Numbered from the stretch's first letter, positions 35,663 through 43,049 are shown. The stretch is DNA of 64,000 nucleotides from VRUE01 sp963728365 (GCA_963728365.1 CAVSJI010000001.1:2212463-2276462); one strand, 5' to 3'. The notes: generated from the letters alone by a model not told the origin. A program made the numbers and translations.

Positions 35663-35668
35663 TATCCT
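35663..35668 (+). promoter_or_regulatory. -10 element of the island module
   Basis: tatcct ends 8 nt before ATG 35677; fits the leaderless pattern. gagg touching the ATG is too close to be a useful ribosome site. Confidence 0.4.
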
Positions 35669-35676
35669 CAACGAGG

Positions 35677-35880
35677 ATGCTGGATGCACGCAGATCAGAC
35701 CGCCTGGCAACGGTTGGCAACCGGGCTCGGCTCGCAGAGGGTCGTGGAGACGACGCGACGGCCGCCGAGGAGTGGCGTCGCTACCGGCTCATTCGCGATG
35801 CAGGGCGCGATCCAGACGAGCTGCTCGCCGAAGGCATCGCTCTGAGCGTGCAGGCGGCGCAGCTCGCTGCCGGTCGGTGA
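35677..35880 (+). CDS. Small hydrophilic protein, probable antitoxin
   Basis: 67 aa, rich in Arg, Ala and acidic residues: ARLAEGRGDDATAAEEWRRY, RDAGRDPDELLAEGIALSVQ. No helix-turn-helix can be pointed to. It precedes the nucleotidyltransferase and overlaps it by 4 bp (GTGA), as an antitoxin usually does. An upstream in-frame start exists at 35611 but the leader-less promoter and position favour ATG 35677. Function is inferred from layout only. Confidence 0.6.
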   Translation: MLDARRSDRLATVGNRARLAEGRGDDATAAEEWRRYRLIRDAGRDPDELLAEGIALSVQAAQLAAGR

Positions 35881-36359
35881 CGGGCTTCGGCCAAATTCTG
35901 GAAGACCTGAACGACGCCGGCATCCGCTATGTCCTGGTCGGCGGCATCGCGCTGATCCGTCATGGAGTAGTACGGGCAACCAGGGATGTCGATGCCGTCT
36001 TCGATCCGGATCCCTCCAACGTTGAGCGCATTCGTGCTCTGGTCGAGCGCTGGGGGGCGACTCGTCCCGACGGTTCCCCGATCCCAGAAAACAGCATCGT
36101 TGGCGGCCGGACGATCCACCTTGCAACGCCACACGGCGACCTCGACTTGCTTGCCGAGAAGGTGGCGACTGTGGGCTTCTCAGATCTTCTCGCTCGCGCG
36201 GAGACTCGTCGCGTCGATGGGGTGAAAGCGCCTATCTGCTCTCTCGCCGACTTGGTCGCGCTGAAGCGCGTCGCCGGCCGTGAACGCGATCAAGTCGACC
36301 TGGCCGATCTTGAAGCGGCTCACGGCGAGCTTCCCGATAGTCGCGATCCAGGCGCCTGA
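35877..36359 (+). CDS. Nucleotidyltransferase-fold protein, likely toxin (second module)
   Basis: 160 aa from the GTG at 35877 that overlaps the preceding stop. ILEDLNDAGIRYVLVGGIAL then IRHGVVRATRDVDAVFDPD gives the same GG...RATxDxD motif as the gene at 19293-19841; PHGDLDLLAEK provides the third acidic site, and SLADLVALKRVAGRERDQVDLADLEAAH the C-terminal helices. Reads as a minimal nucleotidyltransferase of toxin/defence type carried in the tRNA-Thr mini-island. Confidence 0.8.
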   Translation: MTGFGQILEDLNDAGIRYVLVGGIALIRHGVVRATRDVDAVFDPDPSNVERIRALVERWGATRPDGSPIPENSIVGGRTIHLATPHGDLDLLAEKVATVGFSDLLARAETRRVDGVKAPICSLADLVALKRVAGRERDQVDLADLEAAHGELPDSRDPGA

Positions 36360-36377
36360 CACAAGGGCGAGGACCAG

Positions 36378-36450
36378 AGCCGACGCCCGGATTTGAACCG
36401 GGGACCCCTTCATTACGAGTGAAGTGCTCTACCAGCTGAGCTACGTCGGC
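36378..36450 (-). tRNA. tRNA-Thr (anticodon CGT)
   Basis: Cloverleaf on the minus strand: acceptor gccgacg / cgtcggc, anticodon arm cttca-ctcgtaa-tgaag giving anticodon CGT (codon ACG), T arm cccgg-ttcaaat-ccggg, discriminator T; CCA is not encoded. 73 nt. Its 3' end is duplicated at 35487-35528. Confidence 0.95.
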
Positions 36451-36560
36451 GGGGTGGGTTCATTGTAGGAGGGCGGCGGCGGGTGGGGGTTCCGTCGCCG
36501 GCGGCGTCGATGACCATGGCGGTGACGCGGCCGCCGTGATCCTCTACGCGGCCAACGCTC

Positions 36561-37676
36561 CTAGGCCCCGCGACTCGGCGCAGCCGTCCGCAGCTTCTTC
36601 AACGGCACGTGCTTCAGCTCGCCGCAGACCGGGCAGTCGGGGTCGGGCACGACGGGCTCGCGCTCGAGCTCCATCGTCCGCAGGTCGTAGATGTGGCCGA
36701 CGCCGAGGGTCGAGGGCTGCGCCAGCCCGGTCAGGTAGTGCATCACGTCGAGCCCGATCTGGCCGCCGATCAGGCCGCAGGCCGGCCCCAGCGTCGCCGC
36801 GGGCGACTCCTTGCCCCGCTGCTGCTCCATCGCCACGTCGAAGAGAGGGAAGCTGCGCCGGTAGCCGATCTCCTGGCAGACGAAGCAGCCGGTCACCCCC
36901 GGCACGTACATCGGCCCGACCCGCGCCACCGGCGGAAAGTGGCTCATCGCGATGAAGGGGATGGCGGCGGCGAAGCAGGCCGAGTTGATCCAGTGCTCGA
37001 TGTCGTGCGCCGGCCAGTCGCAGGCGTCGATCACCACGTCGTAGCCGGCGATCGTCTCCGCCACGTCGGCCTCGCTGTCGAGCCGGTGCACCCGCGCCTC
37101 GACCTCCATCGCCGAGTTGAAGCCCTTCAGCCGCTCGGCCGCGGCGACCGCCTTGTGGCGGCCGATGTCAGCCTCCGCGTAGAGCACCTGACGGTTGAGG
37201 TTGCTCATCTCGACCCGGTCGAAATCGAGCAGCAGCATCTCGCCGATTCCGCAGCAGGCCAGGTTGAGCGCCGACCATCCGCCCAGCCCGCCGACCCCGA
37301 GCACCGCGATCCGCGCCTCTTCGAGCCGCTTCTGGCACTGCGAGGCGGGCGGCCCCGGCGTGATGTCGGCGAAGTAGCGCAGCTGGCGATCGAACCGCTC
37401 GAAGACCCGCTCGGCGATCAACTCGTCGTCGGCCGCGTCCTCGACCACGCCGAGCTCCTCGAACTGAGCGAGCAGGTCGTCGACCTCGTCGGTGCCGAAC
37501 TCCTCGATCAGCTCCGCACGCGTGCGCGTCCCGTCGAGCGCCGCGAGCAGCGCCCGCCCGGGCGCGTCCGGATCCTCGATGTGGATATCCGAGCTGGCGC
37601 TGGGTCGCAGCAGGTAGAGGTCGCCGTTGGGCGCTTCCATCTGCTGGGTCGTGCGCTTCAGCCGAGGTCTCTGCAT
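36561..37676 (-). CDS. E1-like adenylyltransferase with RRE-like N-terminus (ThiF/MccB/TOMM type)
   Basis: 371 aa. The C-terminal two thirds is a ThiF/MoeB/MccB fold: ATP loop VLGVGGLGG (125-133), DFDRVEMSNLNRQVLY with the conserved Asp and Arg, DACDWP, and zinc Cys pairs C264/C267 (GCFVC) and C348/C351 (CPVC). The first about 80 residues (YLLRPSASSDIHIEDPDAPG, ALLAALDGTRTRAELIEEFG, DDLLAQFEELGVVED) look like the PqqD/RRE winged helix that binds leader peptides in MccB and azoline-type E1 proteins. So it may activate a small peptide's C-terminus or a backbone. ATG 37676 follows aggagg. Divergent from a winged-helix regulator. Confidence 0.85.
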   Translation of the reverse strand: MQRPRLKRTTQQMEAPNGDLYLLRPSASSDIHIEDPDAPGRALLAALDGTRTRAELIEEFGTDEVDDLLAQFEELGVVEDAADDELIAERVFERFDRQLRYFADITPGPPASQCQKRLEEARIAVLGVGGLGGWSALNLACCGIGEMLLLDFDRVEMSNLNRQVLYAEADIGRHKAVAAAERLKGFNSAMEVEARVHRLDSEADVAETIAGYDVVIDACDWPAHDIEHWINSACFAAAIPFIAMSHFPPVARVGPMYVPGVTGCFVCQEIGYRRSFPLFDVAMEQQRGKESPAATLGPACGLIGGQIGLDVMHYLTGLAQPSTLGVGHIYDLRTMELEREPVVPDPDCPVCGELKHVPLKKLRTAAPSRGA

Positions 37677-37700
37677 TGGTCCGCCTCCTGTCGAGATGCT

Positions 37701-37738
37701 GCTTTAGACCAACGGAATGCTCAAATCAGTTTCAGCAT
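37701..37738. promoter_or_regulatory. Shared motif plus inverted repeat (copy 1) in the E1/regulator divergent gap
   Basis: gctttagaccaa (37701-37712) is followed after 4 nt by the near-palindrome atgctcaaa-tcag-tttcagcat (37717-37738, one mismatch). The same 12-mer and a comparable inverted repeat occur at 39352-39390. It lies 25-62 bp upstream of the E1 gene and about 95-130 bp upstream of the regulator, so either or both could be controlled. Confidence 0.6.
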
Positions 37739-37831
37739 CTTTCGCCACGAACTTCATCGGCGCACAAGATTTCGGTATCTCAGCCTATTTATCCTGGTAT
37801 GACGGAAAAACCCGACCGGAGGAGCGAGCCG

Positions 37832-38434
37832 ATGTCAGGCAGATCGATGGGCGAACTAGTCGAAGGAGGCCATTTTCGGCGGCTTCTGGACCCGCTGCTG
37901 ATCAAGGCGCTCCGCCATCCCGTTCGCGAGCACATCCTCGCCGTGCTCAACGAGCGGATCGCCAGTGCCACCGAAATCGGCGAGGAACTCGGCGCCGACG
38001 TCAGCGCCTTCTACCACCACGTCGAGGAGCTCGAGCGCCTCGGCTGCATCGAGAAGGTGGAAACGAAGAGGCGCCGCGGCGCCAGCGAGCATTTCTACCG
38101 GGCGAAGCGGGCGCTGATCTTCGACGACGCCGCCTGGGCCAGGTTGCCGGCGACGCTGAAGGCCGACATGACGACCAGCTTCCTGCAGGACATCTTCGGC
38201 GACGCCGTGGCCGCACTCGAGGCAAGCACGTTCGACGCCCGGGAGGACCGGCACCTGAGTTGGACGACAGCACGCTTCAGCGCCGCCGGATGGCGCCGGG
38301 TGGCCTCGTTGATGAACGGGACCCTCGAGCGCCTGATCGAGCTCCGCGACGAGAGCGCCCGCGAGCTGGCCGAGAGCGGCGAGCAGGGCATCCCGGCGGC
38401 GGTCGCGATCATGGCCTTCGAGTCGGCGAGCTAG
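37832..38434 (+). CDS. ArsR-like winged-helix regulator, paralog 1
   Basis: 200 aa from ATG 37832, set by ggaggag at 37819-37825. Winged helix about 20-90: LIKALRHPVREHILAVLNER, IASATEIGEELGADVSAFYHHVEELERLGCIEKVETKRRRG. The C-terminal domain carries FDAREDRHLSWT and a final ESGEQGIPAAVAIMAFESA, both conserved in the paralog at 39497. Probably a repressor responding to a ligand in the C-domain. Convergent with udg; the stop codons share the palindrome CTAG. Confidence 0.85.
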   Translation: MSGRSMGELVEGGHFRRLLDPLLIKALRHPVREHILAVLNERIASATEIGEELGADVSAFYHHVEELERLGCIEKVETKRRRGASEHFYRAKRALIFDDAAWARLPATLKADMTTSFLQDIFGDAVAALEASTFDAREDRHLSWTTARFSAAGWRRVASLMNGTLERLIELRDESARELAESGEQGIPAAVAIMAFESAS

Positions 38435-39147
38435 GCGCCATCGAGTCCGGCAAGATCCCGGGCCCGCGCGAGGACCGCGTCGAGCATCGGCTCGGTGAGC
38501 CGCCCGGTGAAGGTGTTCTGCTGGCTCGGGTGGTAGCAGCCGAGCAGCGCCCAGCGCCCGGCCTGCGCCTCGGCGCCGTGGCCGAAGCGCGGTCGCGGTC
38601 GCGGCACGTCGCCGCCCAGCGCCCGGATCGCGCGCAGCGCGCCGTCCCAGGCGAAGGCGCCGAGGGCGACGATCGTGGCGCACCCGGCCAGCAGCTCGAG
38701 CTCGCGCTCCAGGTAGGGCAGGCAGCGGTCGCGCTCCTCCGGGGCCGGCCTGTTGGCCGGCGGGGCGCAGCGGACGACCGCGGTGACGTAGGCGTCGCGC
38801 AGCCTCAGGCCGTCGTCGCGGCGCTCCGAGGTCGGGCGGTTGGCGAACCGGGCCCGGTGCAGTGCCGCGTAGAGCCACTCGCCCGAGCGATCGCCGGTGA
38901 ACATCCGCCCGGTGCGGTTGGCGCCGTGCGCGGCGGGCGCGAGCCCGACGATCGCCACTCGCGCGGCCGGATCGCCGAAGCCGTCGAGCGGCCGCGCCCA
39001 GTAGTCCTCGCCGCGAAAGCGACGCGGCGGGTCGGCGGCCCGCTCCTCGCGCCACTCGACCAGGCGCGGGCAGCGGCGGCAGGCGTGGATCTCGGCGGCA
39101 AGTGCCGCAAGCTCCGCGGAACTCCCAGCTGGGCCCTGCCTTGGCAT
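38431..39147 (-). CDS. Uracil-DNA glycosylase, family 5 (UdgB-like)
   Basis: 238 aa. Removes uracil and other deaminated bases from DNA. Iron-sulfur Cys motif CRRCPRL near the N-terminus, active-site motif GLAPAAHGANRTGRMFTGD, and HPSQQNTFTGRLT. GLAPAAHG with no polar residue at the water-activating site is the family 5 form rather than family 4. It sits between the two regulator paralogs but has an obvious separate function. Confidence 0.92.
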   Translation of the reverse strand: MPRQGPAGSSAELAALAAEIHACRRCPRLVEWREERAADPPRRFRGEDYWARPLDGFGDPAARVAIVGLAPAAHGANRTGRMFTGDRSGEWLYAALHRARFANRPTSERRDDGLRLRDAYVTAVVRCAPPANRPAPEERDRCLPYLERELELLAGCATIVALGAFAWDGALRAIRALGGDVPRPRPRFGHGAEAQAGRWALLGCYHPSQQNTFTGRLTEPMLDAVLARARDLAGLDGA

Positions 39148-39229
39148 CTGCGGAACTGAATCACGACAGGGCGATGGGCGGATCGATTCCCCCGATCGAG
39201 GAACCGATCCGCCCAGGCTTCGCCCACGC

Positions 39230-39298
39230 TCAGCGCGTCTTGTTCGTTGAGAGCAGCGGAACGACCTGCTCGACCATGCCGATCTTCACCTGCCTCAC
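39230..39298 (-). CDS. Possible tiny peptide (candidate substrate for the E1-like protein)
   Basis: 22 codons reading VRQVKIGMVEQVVPLLSTNK then TR and stop. Starts available: GTG 39298, GTG 39289 (gggggtgaggcag upstream gives a ribosome site about 8 nt away) and an internal ATG. It is transcribed away from the motif at 39352-39390, the same arrangement the E1 gene has with its copy of the motif, and a hairpin follows 16 nt after the stop. There is no homology support; it is proposed only because of location and shared upstream motif. Confidence 0.25.
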   Translation of the reverse strand: MRQVKIGMVEQVVPLLSTNKTR

Positions 39299-39351
39299 CC
39301 CCTTCGCATTTCGGCTCTTGCGGTGGGGGGTCGCGACCTCCCGCTTACGAT

Positions 39352-39390
39352 GCTTTAGACCAATGCATTAGTGGAAAATGTTCCAGTAAT
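39352..39390. promoter_or_regulatory. Shared motif plus inverted repeat (copy 2) upstream of regulator 2
   Basis: gctttagaccaa (39352-39363), then after 3 nt attagtggaa-aatg-ttccagtaat (39367-39390, one mismatch in 10-bp arms). Same arrangement as 37701-37738: identical 12-mer, short gap, inverted repeat with 4-nt centre. The distance to the following regulator gene (about 107-134 bp) is also similar. Confidence 0.6.
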
Positions 39391-39496
39391 AAGCAATAGC
39401 CTGCAAACCAGGCAATTCGGTTTGCCAATTTGGCTATGTGTCCAATAGGATGGAGTGGTTCAAGCCCGCGCAATGAACTGAACCGGAGGAGCTGCT

Positions 39497-40162
39497 TTGC
39501 CCGCAAAATCCAAAGCCAAGTCAAAGAGCAAGAAGAAGAAGAACGGGGTCGACCAGCGCCTGGTCAAGGCTCTGGCCCACCCGCTTCGCGTTGAAATCCT
39601 CACCATCCTCAACGAGCGGATGGCCAGCCCCAACGAACTCTCGAAGGAGCTCGAGGAGGGGCTCAGCCAGGTCAGCTACCACGTCAAAGTCCTGCGGGAC
39701 TTCGAGTGCATCGAAATGGTCAAGACGGAGCCGCGACGCGGAGCCGTCGAGCACTACTACCGCGCGACGTCCCGCGCCTACCTGACCGATCAGGATTGGA
39801 AATCGCTTCCTGAGTCGGTCAAGCCCGGCGTCAGTGCCTCGAGCATCGAGATGATCATCGATGACGTGGTTGGCGCACTTCTCGGCGGCAGCTTCGACGC
39901 TCGCGAGGAGCGGCACTTGAGCTGGACCCCCGGCGTCGTCGATCAGCAGGGATGGGAGGAATCGGTCGATCTGGTCAACGAAACCCTCGAGAAGGTCATC
40001 AAGATCCACTCGGGCAGTGCCAAGCGCCTCACCAAGTCCGGCGAGGAGGGCATCCCGGTTACGACCGTGCTGATGAACTTCGAGGGCATGCCGCCTGAGA
40101 AGCCGAAGCAGAAAGCCAAAAAACGCAAGACGAAAGCTCGCAAAGCCGCCAAGAAGGCGTAG
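39497..40162 (+). CDS. ArsR-like winged-helix regulator, paralog 2
   Basis: 221 aa. Basic N-terminus (KSKAKSKSKKKKNG), winged helix about 18-90 (LVKALAHPLRVEILTILNER, ELSKELEEGLSQVSYHVKVLRDFECIEMVKTEPRRG), C-domain with FDAREERHLSWTP and KSGEEGIPVTTVLMNFEG as in paralog 1, then a Lys/Ala-rich tail (KPKQKAKKRKTKARKAAKKA). TTG 39497 follows cggaggagctgc, which decides the start. Basic extensions at both ends should raise non-specific DNA affinity. Confidence 0.85.
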   Translation: MPAKSKAKSKSKKKKNGVDQRLVKALAHPLRVEILTILNERMASPNELSKELEEGLSQVSYHVKVLRDFECIEMVKTEPRRGAVEHYYRATSRAYLTDQDWKSLPESVKPGVSASSIEMIIDDVVGALLGGSFDAREERHLSWTPGVVDQQGWEESVDLVNETLEKVIKIHSGSAKRLTKSGEEGIPVTTVLMNFEGMPPEKPKQKAKKRKTKARKAAKKA

Positions 40163-40174
40163 CGAGCCTCGACA

Positions 40175-40180
40175 TATGCT
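40175..40180 (+). promoter_or_regulatory. -10 element of the ferritin-like lipoprotein gene
   Basis: tatgct ends 9 nt before ATG 40190, the spacing expected for a leaderless transcript. Confidence 0.45.
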
Positions 40181-40189
40181 TCGCGCCCA

Positions 40190-40789
40190 ATGGGCGCCTG
40201 GCAATTCATCGTCAACGCACAACGACGCGGCCGCGGCCGCGTCGTTGTCGTCTCCGCGGCGGCCCTGGCCGTGGCGGTGGTCGTCGGCGGTTGCGGCAAG
40301 CACGGCCACGGCGCCGAAACCGACAGCCAGAAGGCCGCCGACGTCGCCCTCCTCAACGAAGCGCTCGCCGCGGAGCTGACCGCGGTTGCCGCCTGGGATC
40401 GGGCGCTGCCGCGGCTGCATGGCCGCGCCCTCCTCGTCGGCCGCGAGCTGCGCGGCCAGGACCAGGCCCATCTCGACACGCTGACCAAGGCGGTTCGCGG
40501 TCTCGGCGGGGAAACCGAAACCGAAGCCGAAGAACCGGAACAGGCCGCGCCGGTCGACCGCGACGCGGCGCTGCGCCTCGCCTACGAAGCCGAAAACGCG
40601 GCGCTCGCCCAGGATCTGGCGGCGCCATCGCGCCTGCAGAGCGAGGCGCCGCGCGCCGTGACCGCCGCGGCCGGCGCCAGCCACGCCCAGCACCTGGCGC
40701 TGCTGCGCCAGCTGCTCGGCGTGCCGCTCGCGGGCGCCGCGCCCCAGCCGTACGAGTCCGGCGACGAACCGCCCCCCGGTGGGGGATGA
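40190..40789 (+). CDS. Ferritin-like-domain lipoprotein
   Basis: 199 aa. Lipoprotein signal ending VAVVVGGC (lipobox Cys35). The mature part is helical with repeated Glu/His positions (ALLNEALAAELTAVAAWDRAL, DQAHLDTLTKAVRGLG, AYEAENAALAQDLAA, GASHAQHLALLRQLLG), the pattern of a DUF4439-like ferritin-fold four-helix bundle; some metal-ligand positions are plausible but not proven. A perfect 30-bp palindrome (40219-40248) encodes the QRRGRGR positive segment of the signal peptide. Its stop overlaps the MMPL start. Confidence 0.75.
   Translation: MGAWQFIVNAQRRGRGRVVVVSAAALAVAVVVGGCGKHGHGAETDSQKAADVALLNEALAAELTAVAAWDRALPRLHGRALLVGRELRGQDQAHLDTLTKAVRGLGGETETEAEEPEQAAPVDRDAALRLAYEAENAALAQDLAAPSRLQSEAPRAVTAAAGASHAQHLALLRQLLGVPLAGAAPQPYESGDEPPPGGG
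40219..40248. repeat. Perfect 30-bp palindrome in the lipoprotein signal region
   Basis: acaacgacgcggccg (40219-40233) is followed with no spacer by its exact complement (40234-40248). It lies about 30 nt into the coding sequence, so in a leaderless mRNA it would form a hairpin right at the 5' end, able to affect translation or stability. Confidence 0.75.
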
Positions 40790-43046
40790 TTCGCCGGTGA
40801 CGGGACCGCTCTACGCGATCGGCCGCTTCTGCTCGCGCCATCACTGGTTGACGATCGGCGCCTGGCTCGTGGTCGCGGTCGCCCTCGTCCTGGTCGGCCA
40901 GACGGGGGAGAGCAAGACCAACGACAACCTCACCCTGCCCGGCACCGACTCGACGATCGCCACCGAACTGCTCGAAGACGACCTGCCCGAACAGGCCTAC
41001 GGCAGCAACCCGCTCGTCTTCCAGGCGAAGGCCGGCGAAGCGCTCACCCAGAGCCGCTACACGGCGGCGATCGACGAAACCGTGACCCGCCTGGAAGGGC
41101 TGCATGACGTCAACTCCGCGGTCAACCCGCTCAGCCCGGCGGGCGCCAACTTCCTCAGCGAGGACCGCTCGGTCGGCTACGTGCCGGTGATCCTCTCGGT
41201 CGGGCCGAGCGAACTGACCGAAGCCCAGGCGCAGGCGGTGCTCGACGCCGGCGAGCCGGCCGAAGCGGCCGGGCTGAAGGTCTCCGTCGGCGCCTACGTC
41301 GGCCAGGACCTCTCCAAGCCCGACACCGGGGTCAGCGACGCGATCGGGATCGCGGCGGCGATCGTCATCCTGCTCTTCGCCTTCGGCACGGCGACGGCGA
41401 TGGTCCTGCCGATCTTCTCAGCGATCCTCGGCCTCGCCTGCTCGCTCTCGATCATCCGCCTGCTCGAGAACGTCGTCCAGGTGCCGAGCGTCGCCGCCAC
41501 GCTGGCGACAATGATCGGCCTCGGCGTCGGCATCGACTACGCGCTCTTCATCGTCACCCGCCACAAGCTGCAGCTCGCAGAAGGGATGGATATCCGCGAG
41601 TCGGCGGCGCGGGCCGCGGCGACGGCGGGCGGCGCCGTCGTCTTCGCCGGATTCACCGTCGTGATCGCCCTCTGCTCGCTCGCCTTCGCCGGCATCCCGC
41701 TGGTCGCCACCCTCGGCTTCACCGCGGCGATCGCGGTCGTCGTCGCGGTGCTGGCGGCGACCACCCTGCTGCCGGCGATGCTGGGGGCACTCGACTACCG
41801 GATCGACTCGCTGCGCGTTCAGCTCGGCAGGACGCACCCCGACGACAAGCAGCCGCACGGCTGGCGGCGCTGGGCGCGCGGCGTCGCCAGTCGGCCCTGG
41901 CGCTCGGCCCTCGCCTCGCTGGCGGTGCTGATCGTCCTCGCGATCCCGCTGCTGCAGCTCGACCTCGGCCAGAACGACATCAGCGCCCTGCCCAAGTCGA
42001 CCACCGCGCGCCAGGCCTACGACAGCCTCACCCAGGGCTTCGGGCCGGGTGTCAACGGGCCGCTGCTGGTCGCCTCGGAATTCGAATCGGCGCGCGAAGC
42101 GCAGCGGGTCCTGCCCGTGCTGGAGAAGGCGATCGAGGGTTCCGGCGACGTCGACGGCGTCTCCAAGGCGACGCTCGACAAGGCGGGCACGGTCGCCGTC
42201 TTCACGGTGATCTCGAAATCGGCCCCCTGGGCGGACGAGACCGTCACCCTGGTCGAAGACCTGCGCGACACGACGATCCCCGGCGCGCTGCGCGGGACCG
42301 CGGCCAGGTCCTACGTCGGCGGCCAGACCGCCGGCTACATCGACCTCGCCACCCAGATCGGCGACAAGCTGCCGCTGATGATCGGCATCGTCGTCGCGCT
42401 CAGCTTCATCGTCCTGCTGCTCGCCTTCCGCTCGCTGCTGGTCCCGGTCAAGGCGGCGGCGATGAACCTGCTCTCGGTCGCCGCCGCCTACGGCGTCGTC
42501 ACCGCGGTCTTCCAGCTCGGCTGGGGCTCGGGGCTGATCGGCCTCGACCAGCCGATCCCGATCGTCAGCTTCGTGCCGCTCTTGATGTTCGCGATCCTCT
42601 TCGGGCTCTCGATGGACTACGAGGTCTTCCTGCTCACCCAGATGCGCGAGCACTTCAAAGAGACCGGCGACGAGAGGGAGGCCGTGATCGAAGGGCTCGC
42701 AAACACCGGCCGGGTGATCACCTCCGCCGCGGCGATCATGGTCTGCGTCTTCACCAGCTTCGTGCTCAACGGCAACCCGGTGGTCAAGGAGTTCGGGGTC
42801 GGCCTCGCCGTGGCGATCGCGATCGACTCGACCCTGGTGCGCTGCCTGCTGGTGCCGGCGATCATGGTCCTGCTCGGCAAGCGCGCCTGGTGGATGCCCG
42901 GCTGGCTCGGCCGCATCGTCCCCCACATCAACATCGAGGGCGAGGAATACTTCGCCGCCCGCGAAGCGCAGCTCGCCGCCGACGGGCCGATAAGTCAAGG
43001 TGACCTTGACATTTCGGCCCGTCGACCCCAGGAGGGGGGCGACTGA
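40779..43046 (+). CDS. MMPL/RND-family membrane transporter
   Basis: 755 aa. Two repeats, each a helix, a large extracytoplasmic loop and a block of helices: helix about 22-42, then 185-330 (DAIGIAAAIVILLFAFGTATA; GLGVGIDYALFIVTRH), helix about 375-395, then 525-700 (FGLSMDYEVFLLTQMREHFK). The paired GxxxDYxxF motifs are the proton-relay signature of MmpL proteins, which export lipids or siderophores. GTG 40779 overlaps the lipoprotein stop. The last 20 codons are encoded by a family 3 palindrome. Confidence 0.92.
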   Translation: MGDDSPVTGPLYAIGRFCSRHHWLTIGAWLVVAVALVLVGQTGESKTNDNLTLPGTDSTIATELLEDDLPEQAYGSNPLVFQAKAGEALTQSRYTAAIDETVTRLEGLHDVNSAVNPLSPAGANFLSEDRSVGYVPVILSVGPSELTEAQAQAVLDAGEPAEAAGLKVSVGAYVGQDLSKPDTGVSDAIGIAAAIVILLFAFGTATAMVLPIFSAILGLACSLSIIRLLENVVQVPSVAATLATMIGLGVGIDYALFIVTRHKLQLAEGMDIRESAARAAATAGGAVVFAGFTVVIALCSLAFAGIPLVATLGFTAAIAVVVAVLAATTLLPAMLGALDYRIDSLRVQLGRTHPDDKQPHGWRRWARGVASRPWRSALASLAVLIVLAIPLLQLDLGQNDISALPKSTTARQAYDSLTQGFGPGVNGPLLVASEFESAREAQRVLPVLEKAIEGSGDVDGVSKATLDKAGTVAVFTVISKSAPWADETVTLVEDLRDTTIPGALRGTAARSYVGGQTAGYIDLATQIGDKLPLMIGIVVALSFIVLLLAFRSLLVPVKAAAMNLLSVAAAYGVVTAVFQLGWGSGLIGLDQPIPIVSFVPLLMFAILFGLSMDYEVFLLTQMREHFKETGDEREAVIEGLANTGRVITSAAAIMVCVFTSFVLNGNPVVKEFGVGLAVAIAIDSTLVRCLLVPAIMVLLGKRAWWMPGWLGRIVPHINIEGEEYFAAREAQLAADGPISQGDLDISARRPQEGGD
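42980..43024. repeat. Palindromic element, family 3 copy B, inside the MMPL C-terminus
   Basis: cgacgggccgataagtcaag (42980-42999) pairs with 43005-43024 at about 20 of 22 positions including flanks. Same core (gtcaag/cttgac, cgacggg/cccgtcg) as 27977-28025. It encodes the residues DGPISQGDLDISARR near the protein end. Confidence 0.78.
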
Positions 43047-43049
43047 GCG

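Larger units (their letters stand above)
35487..36419. mobile_element. Mini-island flanked by a 42-bp duplication of the tRNA-Thr 3' end
   Basis: Bases 35487-35528 repeat the 3' 42 nt of the tRNA-Thr gene (36378-36419) with one mismatch (35501 c / 36392 t). The copy lies downstream of the tRNA in its own direction, exactly the attL/attR geometry left by integration into a tRNA 3' end. Between them are only about 850 bp with a two-gene nucleotidyltransferase module and no integrase. This is either a remnant of a larger island or a very small passenger mobilised in trans. Confidence 0.65.
39148..39496. other. 349-bp gap between udg and regulator 2: operator motif, hairpins and a possible tiny ORF
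   Basis: Contents, left to right: hairpin gggcggatcg (39176-39185) / complement 39205-39214; minus-strand tiny ORF 39230-39298; GCTTTAGACCAA motif with inverted repeat 39352-39390; stem atagcctgcaaacc (39396-39409) / ggtttgc (39419-39425) and ggctat (39432-39437). The stretch 39355-39450 is conspicuously AT-rich against the rest of the window. Confidence 0.6.

Noticed and set aside
35577..35876. N-terminal extension of the second nucleotidyltransferase
   Set aside because: The extended frame covers the preceding small gene; the GTGA overlap at 35877 gives a protein that starts directly before the conserved domain.
37717..37860. Small peptide starting MLKSVSASFATNFIGAQDF as a possible modified-peptide precursor
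   Set aside because: The start overlaps the inverted-repeat operator and the frame runs on for hundreds of codons as a shadow of regulator 1 without a stop.
39102..39371. 89-codon plus-strand ORF in the udg/regulator gap
   Set aside because: It begins inside udg on the opposite strand, has no ribosome site or promoter, and crosses the operator motif.
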